Origin: JAIBBV01 sp044347745
GTDB lineage: Bacteria > Bdellovibrionota_C > UBA2361 > JAFLCA01
Assembly (NCBI GenBank): GCA_044347745.1
Contig: JBIKUD010000039.1
Span: 1-23,996, forward strand
DNA: 23,996 bases
Reading direction: 5' to 3'
Below are positions 1-8,427 of the stretch, piece by piece. The notes under the pieces are model-generated. The model did no database searches and was not told the DNA's origin. It saw only the letters and a list, made by a program, of their open reading frames with translations. The translations under genes were made by a program, and so were the position numbers. Numbering within the stretch: position 1 is the first letter of the stretch; the number at the start of each line of letters is the position of its first letter.

Positions 1-1
1 T

Positions 2-121
2 GTCAACGCAGAAAGGACTAAAACTCTGTCAGACCTCGCTACTTCTTTGGGCTTTGGATACGGTGGAAAGTTTGGGGCGAATTTTTCCATCCATATCCAA
101 GGCCTTTTTACATCTACATAG
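2..121 (+). CDS. 3' end of an unidentified protein, possibly a beta-barrel or secreted protein (partial)
   Basis: A reading frame enters from the left edge and runs 39 codons to a TAG at 119-121. Its tail is rich in glycine and aromatic residues (GFGYGGKFGANFSIHIQG), with the alternating pattern often seen in outer-membrane or extracellular beta-strands. The stop lies 4 bases from the convergent stop of the glycosyltransferase at 126, a spacing that suggests a real gene end rather than chance. A second open frame (3 onward) runs into the antisense of the glycosyltransferase and is less convincing. The family cannot be named from so short a tail. Confidence 0.4.
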   Translation, partial: VNAERTKTLSDLATSLGFGYGGKFGANFSIHIQGLFTST

Positions 122-125
122 TCTG

Positions 126-959
126 TCAAGACGAGAGTGGGCTATGTCTGGCAACGCTGGCCAAGTAGTCTTGATGCGTAATTCTTCGATGGGTAAATCG
201 AAACGAGATAATATCTAAAAACATTCTGATTGAGTCAGAAATCAAATTCACCTTAGAGCCAGCCACATTTCGCCAATTTATGGGTACTTCAGCTACAGTG
301 AGCCCGGCTTTCCGTGCAATCAAAAGCAGTTCAACATCAAAGCTAAATCCGTCGCTGGTTTGATTCTCAAACAGAAAGCGAGCGACATCCTTCTTAAAGA
401 GTTTAAATCCGCACTGCGTGTCCGCTATTGAGGGCAGAACGAGTACGTTGACCAGAAAATTAAAAAATCGCCCAATAAATTTTCGATGGGTATGGGCGAT
501 TACCTTGGTATCATTGGCAATTAAAGCCCTTGAGCCGATGGCGAGGTCGGCCCCGTCGGCCAGCGATTTTTCCAGGCGGTGTAACTCCCTAAAGGGGGTA
601 GAGCCGTCGGCGTCGGCAAACAGTATGGCTTTGCCTTGGGCGCTCAACACCCCAAGCTTTACCGCATGTCCTTTTCCATAATTTCGTGGGGCACGGATAA
701 GATGAATTTGGGGGCGTATACGCTCAAACTTCTTTACCACATCGACGGTGCTGTCGGTGCTACCATCATCAACCACCAGAATTTCGTATTTTTTCTGGGT
801 GGATTCTAAATAATCTATGGCATCAACTAATGTGGGAGGTAAGCGCCACTCCTCGTTGTAGGCAGGAATGACAATTGAAATATCAACTTCTGCTGATCCC
901 GCAGGCTGTTTATCGAGCCACTGGCTCACATGAGGTGTCGACTTGGAGTCTGTTGTCAT
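126..959 (-). CDS. Family 2 glycosyltransferase, dolichyl/polyprenyl-phosphate glucose (or mannose) synthase type
   Basis: It is predicted to transfer a hexose from a nucleotide sugar to a polyprenyl phosphate at the inner face of the cytoplasmic membrane. The 277-residue product has the GT-A fold signatures in order: SIVIPAYNEE near residue 28, VVDDGSTD near 62, the metal-binding DADG at 116-119, a DTQCGFKLF segment and then GFSFDVELL. This order is typical of the Alg5/DPM-like subgroup. There is no C-terminal membrane region. I chose the ATG at 957-959. An in-frame ATG at 1038-1040 exists, but it would put 131 bases of overlap over the conserved end of the upstream gene. The chosen start still overlaps that gene by 50 bases and has no clear ribosome-binding site, so the start is uncertain. 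Pairing with the flippase-like gene suggests a glycolipid pathway. The exact sugar cannot be told. Confidence 0.85.
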   Translation of the reverse strand: MTTDSKSTPHVSQWLDKQPAGSAEVDISIVIPAYNEEWRLPPTLVDAIDYLESTQKKYEILVVDDGSTDSTVDVVKKFERIRPQIHLIRAPRNYGKGHAVKLGVLSAQGKAILFADADGSTPFRELHRLEKSLADGADLAIGSRALIANDTKVIAHTHRKFIGRFFNFLVNVLVLPSIADTQCGFKLFKKDVARFLFENQTSDGFSFDVELLLIARKAGLTVAEVPINWRNVAGSKVNLISDSIRMFLDIISFRFTHRRITHQDYLASVARHSPLSS

Positions 960-1938
960 CGCTAAGCTGTCTAATAGTTTTTTTCCAGGTGAATAGTACC
1001 AGCGCTCCAGGGATTCCCACCACACAATACTGAATTGCATGCTGCGCTATTACCATTGTTAGAGCAAGCTCTCTGGGGATTCCAACTGAAACCAGCACTG
1101 AGGTGGCTATGGCTTCAATAACTCCGATTCCGCCCGGAGCTGCCGGAATGAGGGAGCTAAAATTCACGGTGACCATGAAGAGTACGCAAATAGCGAGAGA
1201 CAATTGCGCTTCAAAAGCTAATGAAATGGTGAAGTACACACTGAGCTCAATGCACCAAATAAGAACAGACCACAGAAGTACAATTGGAAAGGTTTCTCTT
1301 GAGCAAAGTGGTTTTAGACCGTCCAGGAATAAGCGTAGGCGATCAAAAAGGTAGTCGCTGGCTTTGTGGTCAATTTTAGCACTTACGGTCTCTGCGAGCT
1401 GGAGCAAAGGTTGTCTTAATATGAGAGTGAGCAGAACTGCGAGCGTGACACACGCAAACAACAGCGCTACATACGATAGACCTTCACTAAGCTGCGCATC
1501 TCCCATGTGAAAGCAAAAAACGACAAAAAGCGCACTTAAGGTAAGACCATCAGTCAGGCGCTCGCTCGCAATGGTCGCGAGGACGAGGGTTCGTGTTTGC
1601 CCCGTGCAGCGCGCTCCCATGTGAGCCCGCACCAATTCTCCAGCCCGAGCTGGAAGAATATTATTCATAAAAAAGCCCAAAAATAGGACTTTTAGAGAAT
1701 GTGTGTAGCTTAGCCCCGAACCTGGGAATAAAAACTGCCAGCGCCTGGCGCGCATCAAATAGCTACAGGAAGTAAGTATAACCGAAAGTGCAAGCCAAGC
1801 TTTGTTTACGCCACCGAGGTGAGCAATAAGCTCGCTCCAATCTATGCCACGAAAAGCGCCATAAAGCGCAATACCGGTGATCGCCCAGGGAAGGAGTTTC
1901 AAAAGCAAACTTAAGAATGTTCGAACTGTTGAGGACAC
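910..1938 (-). CDS. UPF0104/LPG-synthase-TM family integral membrane protein (flippase-like)
   Basis: The 342-residue polytopic membrane protein has about eight hydrophobic segments. It carries the family hallmarks NNILPARAGELVRAHMGA near residue 93 and SLIPAAPGGIGVIEA near residue 261. Members of this family (PF03706) include the membrane part of MprF and many proteins encoded beside polyprenyl-phosphate glycosyltransferases, where they are thought to act in lipid or glycolipid transfer or flipping. No soluble aminoacyl-transferase domain is present, so it is not a full MprF. The start at 1936-1938 begins a typical hydrophilic N-terminus followed by the first membrane helix. Translation is probably coupled to the overlapping glycosyltransferase downstream. 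The substrate is unknown. Confidence 0.8.
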   Translation of the reverse strand: MSSTVRTFLSLLLKLLPWAITGIALYGAFRGIDWSELIAHLGGVNKAWLALSVILTSCSYLMRARRWQFLFPGSGLSYTHSLKVLFLGFFMNNILPARAGELVRAHMGARCTGQTRTLVLATIASERLTDGLTLSALFVVFCFHMGDAQLSEGLSYVALLFACVTLAVLLTLILRQPLLQLAETVSAKIDHKASDYLFDRLRLFLDGLKPLCSRETFPIVLLWSVLIWCIELSVYFTISLAFEAQLSLAICVLFMVTVNFSSLIPAAPGGIGVIEAIATSVLVSVGIPRELALTMVIAQHAIQYCVVGIPGALVLFTWKKTIRQLSDDNRLQVDTSCEPVAR

Positions 1939-2231
1939 GTATTACCTCAGCCCGACCGGCCCTATACATAAAAGCCCTGCGAGTGAACGTCTATGGCGCA
2001 CATGTCCTCAGGGCGACTGAGACTGAGGCCAGTGGGTTCTTCGTATCTCGAAGGTAAGAATTTGCAGAGTAGCAACTTACGGTAATGAGGCCAAGCGTGT
2101 ACCACCGAAGTTTAGCGAGTTCTGCCTTCATTAAAGCTCAATTGAATCCTGTTTCGTATCGTGACGCTGGCCCTGGCAGGCAGTACGTTGGGTCGGTTCA
2201 GGAGTGGCGTGTGGATAGCGTCGCTAACTAA

Positions 2232-2260
2232 TTGAAAATATGTACATTATTGGGTATGAA
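2232..2260 (+). promoter_or_regulatory. Putative sigma70-type promoter of the hybrid histidine kinase gene
   Basis: TTGAAA at 2232-2237 (one mismatch to the -35 consensus) is followed by a 17-base spacer and TATGAA at 2255-2260 (two mismatches to the -10 consensus). Transcription would start near 2267, inside the hairpin at 2257-2277. This rests on sequence resemblance only. Confidence 0.4.
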
Positions 2261-2277
2261 TCTTCGCTTTAGATTCA
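2257..2277 (+). repeat. Small inverted repeat overlapping the predicted transcription start
   Basis: TGAATCT (2257-2263) and AGATTCA (2271-2277) form a 7-base-pair palindrome around a 7-base spacer. It overlaps the putative -10 element and start site. It could be an operator half-site pair or the 5' hairpin of the transcript; nothing in the sequence decides between these. Confidence 0.35.
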
Positions 2278-2443
2278 GCTAAATTCAGTCGAAAATTACT
2301 CAGGCCCCGGTTTTCCTATGTCTTCAGGGCACTGAAGGCAATTGGAAGAGCGTGGTTCGCTCGTTTTTGGATCTGCCCTGCCAAAGGTGAGCATATTTTA
2401 TGGATCGCTGCCCCAACCAGTTGTTGTAAAGGTACGGTGTGTG

Positions 2444-3571
2444 ATGCAAGTAGGGAACGAATCTGCTTCCGTTCTGGTCGTGGATGATAATCCTCTAATC
2501 GTAAATGTGCTGCGTAGTTTGCTTGGTGCATCTGGCTACCATGTGTACTCCTCTGCAAATGGGGAAGAGGCGCTTTCGCTGCTGAAAGATAAGCATGTTG
2601 ATGTGATCATTTGCGATGTCATGATGCCCAAAATGGATGGGTATGAGCTGCATAACTTGGTTCGAAAGCAAAGTGAGCTCTCACATATCCCATTTTTATT
2701 TCTAACGGCACTTGGCGACAGTAGTGAGGTGATGAGGGGGAAAGAGCTCGGGGCCGACGATTATCTGGTGAAGCCTTTTGACCCACAAGATTTGCTCGCA
2801 GTGGTACGTGGAAAAGTTCAGCGCTCCAAGGGCCTTAAATCGGTATCTGAAGAAAAGTATGATACCTATCGTAAAAAAGTAATTCACACACTTTCTCATG
2901 AATTTAGAACTCCGTTAGTGGCAATTAATACGGGGACTGAGCTGCTACTTGAGCAGCACAATAAGTTTGATCAGCACAAAGTTCAGAACCTTCTAGAAGC
3001 TATTCGTCGAGGCGGGCAGCGCCTCGAGCGATTGGTGAATGACTTCATGTTGCTTCAACAAATAGAGGCAGGAATTGCTCAACGCTTATTTGATACAAAA
3101 GCCGGGCCACGCCAGGTCTCCGAGCTTGTCTCGCAGTTTTTAGCTATTCGCGAGGCGTCTTTTGTTGAGGAAAAAGCAGCGGTGCAGCTCCAAGACCTGA
3201 CGGATAAATCTTTACAGGTCCAGGTGTACGAGCCACATGTGCATGACGTCCTGTGGCGTTTAGTAAGTAATGCAATTAAATTTAGCCCGGAAACGCGAGA
3301 AGTAGAGCTTTGCGTGTATGGGCAAGAACGTGAGGTGTTTCTCGAGATTCGCGATCGCGGGATAGGTATGAATGTAGCCAAGGTGCGTGAGGCTATTGAC
3401 CTTTTTGGTCAACTTGATCGCGATAGACTTGAGCAGCAAGGTGGGGGACTGGGACTTGCTATTGCCTCGCGTTACGCGGCAGTAAATAAAGGAAGGCTCG
3501 AGTTTCAAGATAGGGTGGGGGGCGGCACCTCTGTGGCGTTTGTGTTGCCGATATTGCGCTCGTGCACCTAG
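2444..3571 (+). CDS. Response-regulator-fused histidine kinase (REC-HisKA-HATPase)
   Basis: This soluble 375-residue hybrid signalling protein has an N-terminal receiver domain. Its acidic pocket is D14/D15, the phosphoacceptor is D58, followed by T88 and K110 (VKPFD). The HisKA dimerisation helix follows with the H-box SHEFRTPL (H152). The ATPase domain has an N-box (LVSNAIKF), a G1 box (DRGIGMN) and a G2 box (GGGLGLAIA). There are no membrane segments, so its input probably arrives through phosphorylation of the receiver or by protein contact. I chose the ATG at 2444, with AAAGG 11 bases upstream. A TTG start at 2342 would add 34 unrelated residues. The expected partners are a separate sensor upstream and a phosphotransfer protein or regulator downstream; none is adjacent. 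A related REC-DHp protein lies at 21456-22148. Confidence 0.9.
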   Translation: MQVGNESASVLVVDDNPLIVNVLRSLLGASGYHVYSSANGEEALSLLKDKHVDVIICDVMMPKMDGYELHNLVRKQSELSHIPFLFLTALGDSSEVMRGKELGADDYLVKPFDPQDLLAVVRGKVQRSKGLKSVSEEKYDTYRKKVIHTLSHEFRTPLVAINTGTELLLEQHNKFDQHKVQNLLEAIRRGGQRLERLVNDFMLLQQIEAGIAQRLFDTKAGPRQVSELVSQFLAIREASFVEEKAAVQLQDLTDKSLQVQVYEPHVHDVLWRLVSNAIKFSPETREVELCVYGQEREVFLEIRDRGIGMNVAKVREAIDLFGQLDRDRLEQQGGGLGLAIASRYAAVNKGRLEFQDRVGGGTSVAFVLPILRSCT

Positions 3572-3824
3572 AACACATCCAAAAAACCCATCCATGGCAT
3601 GTCTAAGCGTGAACCAAGATCGGACGAGGACCCTATAAAAGCCCCTTCCTCTGAGATGGATAACTAAATACTACGTGAGGCAGTTGCACCCTTTACGCAG
3701 CAGCACTATTCTTTTGCTCTGTTCTATGGCGATCCTCAAAACCTATGTCACTTCGTGCCATTATTTTTGGTGAACGCTCGAGACTCAAGTTCATTTCTTA
3801 GTCCTGATTATCGGAGGGCGTTTC

Positions 3825-5327
3825 ATGAGACGTTTGTTATGTGTGTGTCTGAGCAGTCTCATACTTCTCACCTCAGTGCATGCCGATTCGACTACTGCTC
3901 GAAGTGTGCTCAAAGAAGTGAGCGCGAAAGTTCAATTTCATACCTTAAAAAATGGCATGCGGGTTTTGCTCTATCCGCGTGGAGACGCTCCAGTGTTGGC
4001 TGGTGCTGTAGTAGTTCGTGTTGGTGGTAGTGATGAAACTCCGGGTGAAACAGGGATATCTCACCTTTTTGAGCACATGGCGTTTAAGGGAACTCCAGAG
4101 ATAGGAACAAAGAACTATCAGAAGGAAAAGAAGCTATTAGCAGAACTTGAGCAGATTGTGGGTGAACACGGACCTCAACTTGTTTTCAGTCCAGAGGTGC
4201 AGGCACGTTGGGATGCTATTCAGGCCGAGCTTGCCAGTGTTTGGGATCGCGACCAGTTTGTTCGTGAGCTCAGAAATCGAGGTGCTTCGGAGCTGAATGC
4301 GACCACGGATAAAGAGTTGACGCGTTATTTTATGAATGTACCGCGATCTGCCTTTGAGTATTGGTGTTGGTTGGAGTCTGAAAGGCTACTTCGTCCCGTC
4401 ATGCGAGAATTCTACCAGGAACGTAATGTAGTGCTTGAAGAAAAACGCATGCGCTATGTGGATGATCCGGGTGGTCGTCTATATGAGGCATTGTTGCAAT
4501 TGTCTTTTTTTGCTCACCCCTATCGCAATCCAGTAATTGGACACGATGAAGACCTTAAGTCGCTGACGGCAACGAAGCTTGAGCGCTTTCGATCAATTTA
4601 CTATGTGCCTGGTAACATAGCGGTAGCGGTTGTTGGATCGGTCAAGCCTGAAGAAGATTTGAGAACTATTGAGAAGTATTTTGGTCGCATTAAAGCTGCG
4701 CCAATGCCCGATAGGCCTTTAATAGTGGAACCGCCTCAAATTGGGCAGCGAGAGCTAACACTTGAACTTGACGCAGCACCGCAACTTCTGATGTCGTATC
4801 ATAAGCCGAATTATCCCCATCAAGACGATCCTGCCATTAGTCTGGCACTTGAGCTATTTGCCGGGGTGCGCACTTCACCGTTGTATACTGAGCTTGTACA
4901 GAAGCGTCAGGTGGCTGCCGATGTTGGCAGTTCTGAGGGGCCCGGCGGAGCGTATCCAAACTTGATTATGTTTTATATGACCCCACGTAGCCCTCATACA
5001 AACCAAGAGGTGTTAAAAGCCTTTGACGCAACCTTACAAAAATTTTTGCGCGACCCCATAAAACTAGAGGAGCTTGAACGCGCTAAGCGTCGGATTGCCG
5101 TTGAGCATATTCTACCACTCAAGAATAACCTCTCGATGGCGCTTGATTTGGCCTCATCGGAGCTTATTTATAATAATTGGGGAGCCGCCTTGGATTGGTA
5201 CGATAAAGCTATGGCGGTGAGCGGAGAAGAGGTGTTGCGTGCCGCGCGGCGTTATCTGGGCACATCTAGCCGAAATATTGTGAAAATTGAAACCGCTCGC
5301 CTGTCAGAAAAAAATGGAGCCAAATAA
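3825..5327 (+). CDS. M16 family zinc metalloprotease, catalytic subunit, secreted to the periplasm
   Basis: The 500-residue protein has a signal peptide (residues 1-20, cleavage after SVHA) and two M16 half-domains. The inverted zinc motif HLFEH at 80-84 supplies H80, H84 and the catalytic E83. The third ligand lies in the ERNVVLEEKR segment around 199-206. The stretch between them is long because of a charged helical insertion at about 95-150, which many bacterial M16B proteins share. The ATG at 3825 has a strong ribosome-binding site, GGAGGG (3813-3818), 6 bases upstream. The stop overlaps the ATG of the next gene (TAATG), so this is the first gene of a coupled operon with its inactive partner. 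M16B pairs of this kind act as heterodimers in which only one subunit carries zinc. The substrate is unknown. Confidence 0.9.
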   Translation: MRRLLCVCLSSLILLTSVHADSTTARSVLKEVSAKVQFHTLKNGMRVLLYPRGDAPVLAGAVVVRVGGSDETPGETGISHLFEHMAFKGTPEIGTKNYQKEKKLLAELEQIVGEHGPQLVFSPEVQARWDAIQAELASVWDRDQFVRELRNRGASELNATTDKELTRYFMNVPRSAFEYWCWLESERLLRPVMREFYQERNVVLEEKRMRYVDDPGGRLYEALLQLSFFAHPYRNPVIGHDEDLKSLTATKLERFRSIYYVPGNIAVAVVGSVKPEEDLRTIEKYFGRIKAAPMPDRPLIVEPPQIGQRELTLELDAAPQLLMSYHKPNYPHQDDPAISLALELFAGVRTSPLYTELVQKRQVAADVGSSEGPGGAYPNLIMFYMTPRSPHTNQEVLKAFDATLQKFLRDPIKLEELERAKRRIAVEHILPLKNNLSMALDLASSELIYNNWGAALDWYDKAMAVSGEEVLRAARRYLGTSSRNIVKIETARLSEKNGAK

Positions 5328-6829
5328 TGAGCAAAATGAGAGAGCGCTTTGCGAGCCAGTTTACCATTAAGATTGGGTACCCTTTGCCGTTTTGCTTTTA
5401 TTTTTTGTGCTGTGTGGCGGTAGTCTTTACCGGCGGATGTGTGCCCACTTTAAAGGCGCCGCGTGATGCCCAGGTTCAAGAAAGATATAAGCCTACTCGT
5501 CCTAGTTCATGGACTTTACCCAATGGGCTCACGGTATTTTTTAGGCAGGATAGTGAATTGCCTATTGTTCAATCCGCATTGCTCCTTAAGGGCGGGGCCT
5601 TATGGGAGGATGCTGAAGATGTAGGCAGCACCGCTGCAATGGGTGACCAAATGCGTCAGGGTGGTGCAGGGCCACTCACGCCAGATGAGCTTGATAGAGC
5701 GCTCGAAGCATATGCAGCATCCATTTCTTCTGCTTTTGGTGCAGAGAATGGTAAAGTTAGCATGTCTTGTCTCAGTACCGATTTGGATCAGATCTTTCCT
5801 TTGTTTGCTGGCGTTGTTTTGCAACCGCGATTTGATTCCGACCGGCTAAATTTATTTAAGGGCCAGTCTCTTGAAGCACTTCGTCGCCGTATTGAAGATG
5901 GCGAGACCGTTGCAGACCTTTCTTTTGCCCAGCTGGTGTTTGCCAATTCCGCTTTAGGGAGGGTGCCCGTTGCAAGCCAGATTCAAAAACTGAATCGAGA
6001 GCTCTTACAAAAATATCACAAACATTTTGTGCGACCGGACGGTGCGGTGTTAGCCATAACTGGCGATATAACTGAGTCGCGAGCGAGGGTGTTGGTTGAG
6101 GAGTATTTTAGCAAATGGCTGCCGCGTGGCACACCGTTGCCAGAACCTGAACGGCCCCAGACACTCAGTCAGCCCGGAATTTATTTTGTTGAGCTCCCCT
6201 TTTCTCAATCGACCATACAAATGGGGCAATTGGGTGTTCCTCGCCTTAGCCCCGATTACGTGGCCATAGACGTATTTAATGAAATATTTGGAACGGGTGG
6301 ATTTGGTAGTCGGTTGATGTCGAGAGTCCGTACAGAGCTTGGTTTAGCATATGGAGTCTATGGATTTGTCGCGCCAGGGTTCCCCATAGGGAGAAACATC
6401 ATCTCACTTCAAACAAAATCTGAATCAACAGGGCAGGCGCTTGTTGAATCTCTTTCTGAATTGAGAAGGATGCAGACCGAGGCAGTAACCTATGCTGAGC
6501 TTAGTGAGTCTAAGCGAACTATCTCAAACGCATTCGTATTTAAGTTTGATTCGACAGAAAAACTTGTGCAGCGCCATGCCTTGTTTGAATTGCTAGGGTA
6601 TCCCTCCTCCTATGATCAAACATATATCGAGAAACTTGAGCTGCTCACTGCGGCAGATATCCAGGAAGTGGCAAGGCGTCGATGGGATATCAATTCATTT
6701 GTTATAGTTGTTGTAGGTAATAATTCTGCCTATACTCAACTTGAGCAACTTACAAAGTCCGGCACTGGACCCTTAGCAGGTAAGCCACTACGAAAGTTGC
6801 GATTTGATCAAAAATTGATAATCGAATGA
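5327..6829 (+). CDS. M16 family non-catalytic partner subunit, probable lipoprotein
   Basis: The 500-residue product matches the M16 fold: WTLPNGLTVFFRQDSELPIVQ near the start, GTGGFGSRLMSRVRTELGLAYGVYG in the second half-domain. Where the zinc motif should be it reads STAAMGDQM, so the HxxEH residues are gone and it should not bind zinc. This is the usual state of the second member of an M16B pair, which helps hold the substrate. The N-terminus has a long hydrophobic segment ending VVFTGGC, with C38 as a candidate lipidation site. The box is not ideal (T at -3), so a plain membrane anchor is the alternative. The start overlaps the upstream stop as TAATG, with GGAG seven bases before it. The stop overlaps the next ATG (ATGA). 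Confidence 0.88.
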   Translation: MSKMRERFASQFTIKIGYPLPFCFYFLCCVAVVFTGGCVPTLKAPRDAQVQERYKPTRPSSWTLPNGLTVFFRQDSELPIVQSALLLKGGALWEDAEDVGSTAAMGDQMRQGGAGPLTPDELDRALEAYAASISSAFGAENGKVSMSCLSTDLDQIFPLFAGVVLQPRFDSDRLNLFKGQSLEALRRRIEDGETVADLSFAQLVFANSALGRVPVASQIQKLNRELLQKYHKHFVRPDGAVLAITGDITESRARVLVEEYFSKWLPRGTPLPEPERPQTLSQPGIYFVELPFSQSTIQMGQLGVPRLSPDYVAIDVFNEIFGTGGFGSRLMSRVRTELGLAYGVYGFVAPGFPIGRNIISLQTKSESTGQALVESLSELRRMQTEAVTYAELSESKRTISNAFVFKFDSTEKLVQRHALFELLGYPSSYDQTYIEKLELLTAADIQEVARRRWDINSFVIVVVGNNSAYTQLEQLTKSGTGPLAGKPLRKLRFDQKLIIE

Positions 6830-7512
6830 AGCTTGCGCATTGTCTCTTTATCGCATTTGGACTTGCACACTGTGCTGGGCCTACCCCCGGTCCTGATAAA
6901 CAGTTCGCTGAAGCTGCTGGTGGGGCGATCTCTGGGGCCGGAGCGGGGGCAGTTACAGGATTTCAAGTTGGCGCCGGAACTGGAGCTGGGGCGTTAGTTG
7001 GTGCCAGCGTTGGCGCCGTCGCAGGGAGCATCCGTGGTGCTATCCAGGATACCGAAGAAGAAAGTTTTGTTGCATTTAGTAAACAAACATCGGCAGCTCG
7101 AGCCAGAGCCTGGTCCCAAGCAGTACTTCAAGAGCAGTTTAATCGCCGTTTAGAGTTACATCCAACGCGAGAGCTATACCCAGCAGATTTATTCTTTGAA
7201 GCAGATGAATCAAAGCTGCGTAAGGAAGCAGTCCCTTTGGTTCAAGAAATTGCGCGCTTAAGCAAAAAGAGAATGCCCTGGGCTAAACTCGTAATAGCCT
7301 CATATGTGAGAGCCAAGGAAGGAGATGAGTATCCCAACACGTTGGCACGTAAGCGAGCAATCAGCATCTTTAATCAGCTCGTCCAAGCGGGACTAGAACC
7401 AAGGCGACTTGAGGCGCGGGCAGTGCTGCTTGATGCGCCTATTTTATTGGACCCAATTGATGATCCGCTGCGATATAGCCAGGCCATTGAAATTATAGCG
7501 GTTGATAGGTAA
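6826..7512 (+). CDS. Glycine-zipper/OmpA-like envelope protein
   Basis: The 228-residue product has a short hydrophobic N-terminal signal. A glycine-zipper stretch (about residues 30-68, dense GAGAG/GALVG repeats) likely inserts in a membrane. The C-terminal part (about 105-228) resembles an OmpA-type peptidoglycan-binding domain: LFFEADESKL, then the helix NTLARKRAISIFNQLVQAGL, which matches the usual N..LS..RA..V pattern. A possible lipobox at LAHC (C16) has histidine before the cysteine, which is unusual, so cleavage by signal peptidase II is uncertain. The ATG overlaps the stop of the M16 partner by four bases (ATGA), so the three genes are translationally coupled. This protein may anchor or localise the protease pair at the cell wall, which is inference from position. 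Confidence 0.75.
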   Translation: MKLAHCLFIAFGLAHCAGPTPGPDKQFAEAAGGAISGAGAGAVTGFQVGAGTGAGALVGASVGAVAGSIRGAIQDTEEESFVAFSKQTSAARARAWSQAVLQEQFNRRLELHPTRELYPADLFFEADESKLRKEAVPLVQEIARLSKKRMPWAKLVIASYVRAKEGDEYPNTLARKRAISIFNQLVQAGLEPRRLEARAVLLDAPILLDPIDDPLRYSQAIEIIAVDR

Positions 7513-7577
7513 CAGAGAGAATATTGGCTTCTTTCGGAGCGCCAAAGCATCATATAAGGAAGTTATAAAGGGATTGT

Positions 7578-7910
7578 ATGAACACACCAGCGAAATCCAA
7601 AAAAGAGACTAAGAAAGTAAAAACCCAAGCCTCATCTGAGGTTGAAGGCAGTGTTAACATCTCTAATAAGGAAGAGCTCAGAACCTTCTTGCTCTCGATT
7701 CGCGACAAAATGACTGAGCAAGTGGCAGCTCCAATTTACGCAGTTTCAGCCCTCAACTACGTTTTGAATTTACCCAATGTGTGTGCGCTGATTGATAATG
7801 AGACTAAGGAAATTGCCAGAGACATTTGGCTGCGAATTAAGCAGTCAGGAATGCAGGTCCGCAATCCTCCATTTCTGTTCTCAGCTGATGAAGTAACTCC
7901 TACCCGCTAA
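7578..7910 (+). CDS. Small uncharacterised protein
   Basis: The 110-residue soluble protein belongs to no family I recognise. The first 27 residues are lysine-rich and probably disordered (KSKKETKKVKTQ). The remainder (about 30-100) looks like a compact helical domain with AAPIYAVSALNYVLNLPNV and ETKEIARDIWLRIKQSG. There is no signal peptide or membrane segment. The ATG is preceded by AAAGGGA with a short spacer. It begins 65 bases after the M16/OmpA-like operon on the same strand and may be its last gene, although the gap would allow a separate promoter. Confidence 0.65.
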   Translation: MNTPAKSKKETKKVKTQASSEVEGSVNISNKEELRTFLLSIRDKMTEQVAAPIYAVSALNYVLNLPNVCALIDNETKEIARDIWLRIKQSGMQVRNPPFLFSADEVTPTR

Positions 7911-8004
7911 GCTTTGTACGCCAATTTTTGGGGTAAGTGAGAGGTGCTTGGGCCTCGAGCTATTGGTGTAAGTTCCGTTTAATATATCTACCCATGATTA
8001 TATC

Positions 8005-8031
8005 GATGGCTGCGTTCAGAATGCAGCCATC
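8005..8031 (-). repeat. Perfect 9-bp hairpin between convergent genes
   Basis: GATGGCTGC (8005-8013) and GCAGCCATC (8023-8031) form a perfect stem with a 9-base loop. It lies between the ends of the + strand 7578-7910 gene and the minus-strand IHF/HU gene. Neither side has a good T-run, so on its own it is a weak terminator. It may serve as a back-up or mRNA 3'-end stabilising stem. Confidence 0.5.
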
Positions 8032-8038
8032 AAAACAA

Positions 8039-8070
8039 AGCCCAATGCAGATTTAAATCTACATTGGGCT
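8039..8070 (-). terminator. Probable terminator of the IHF/HU gene
   Basis: AGCCCAATG (8039-8047) and CATTGGGCT (8062-8070) are perfect inverted arms around an inner self-complementary AGATTTAAATCT. The whole 32 bases is therefore one near-perfect palindrome. Read on the minus strand it is followed by CTTTGTTTTG, a moderate U-rich tail, placing it as the terminator for the gene ending at 8098. It may also stop + strand transcription weakly. Confidence 0.65.
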
Positions 8071-8097
8071 CACCAGCATGGTATATGACAAAACGAC

Positions 8098-8427
8098 TTA
8101 TTCGTCGTCAGCCATACCTTCTGTATAGTGTTGTCCGTTGATTGCACGACGCAACAACTGACTTGGCTTAAACTTCACCACTTTGCGCGCGCGCAGAATG
8201 ATAGAGTCGCCAGTCTGAGGATTACGGCCGCGACGAGGTGGCTTAAATTTCACCTCATAAGAACCAAATCCAGAAAGCATTACCTTTCCATCACCGGCCA
8301 AAGAATCTTTAATAATTTCGATATAGTCCTCGACAATTTGAGCGGCTTTCTGTTTATCAACAGGAAGGGTCGCATAAATTGCATCGGCCAAATCGGCCTT
8401 AGTTAGACAATATTTTGCATTGCCCAT
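8098..8427 (-). CDS. HU/IHF family DNA-bending protein, IHF-alpha-like
   Basis: The 109-residue product is a nucleoid-associated DNA-bending protein of the HU/IHF family. The N-terminal helices (CLTKADLADAIYATLPVDKQKA) lead into the strand GDGKVMLSGFGSYEVKFKPPRRGRNPQTGD. The minor-groove intercalating arm carries GRNPQTGDSIILRARKVVKFKPSQLLRRAING, closer to IhfA than to HU because of the extra basic PRRGRNP and the FKPSQ end. A short acidic tail (GMADDE) ends the protein. I chose the ATG at 8425-8427, with AAGGTGG just upstream. A TTG at 8440-8442 would add five residues. The subunit partner is not in the window. The upstream region contains AGTAACGGC repeats that could be autoregulatory sites. 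Confidence 0.88.
   Translation of the reverse strand: MGNAKYCLTKADLADAIYATLPVDKQKAAQIVEDYIEIIKDSLAGDGKVMLSGFGSYEVKFKPPRRGRNPQTGDSIILRARKVVKFKPSQLLRRAINGQHYTEGMADDE

Larger units (their letters stand above)
1939..2443. other. Intergenic region between divergent genes
   Basis: These 505 bases separate the minus-strand flippase gene from the + strand hybrid kinase and contain no convincing gene. An open frame from a TTG at 2342 is simply the upstream extension of the kinase frame. Visible structures are a CCTCAG/CTGAGG inverted repeat near 2013-2036, a sigma70-like promoter at 2232-2260 and a small hairpin at 2257-2277. The kinase transcript would have a long leader of roughly 175 bases. Confidence 0.6.

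Noticed and set aside
957..1040. Upstream ATG (1038-1040) for the glycosyltransferase
   Set aside because: It would overlap 131 bases of the flippase gene and add an aromatic-rich N-terminus unlike the family.
2342..2443. TTG start giving a 409-residue hybrid kinase
   Set aside because: The ATG at 2444 has a ribosome-binding site and begins directly before the receiver domain; the added residues show no pattern.
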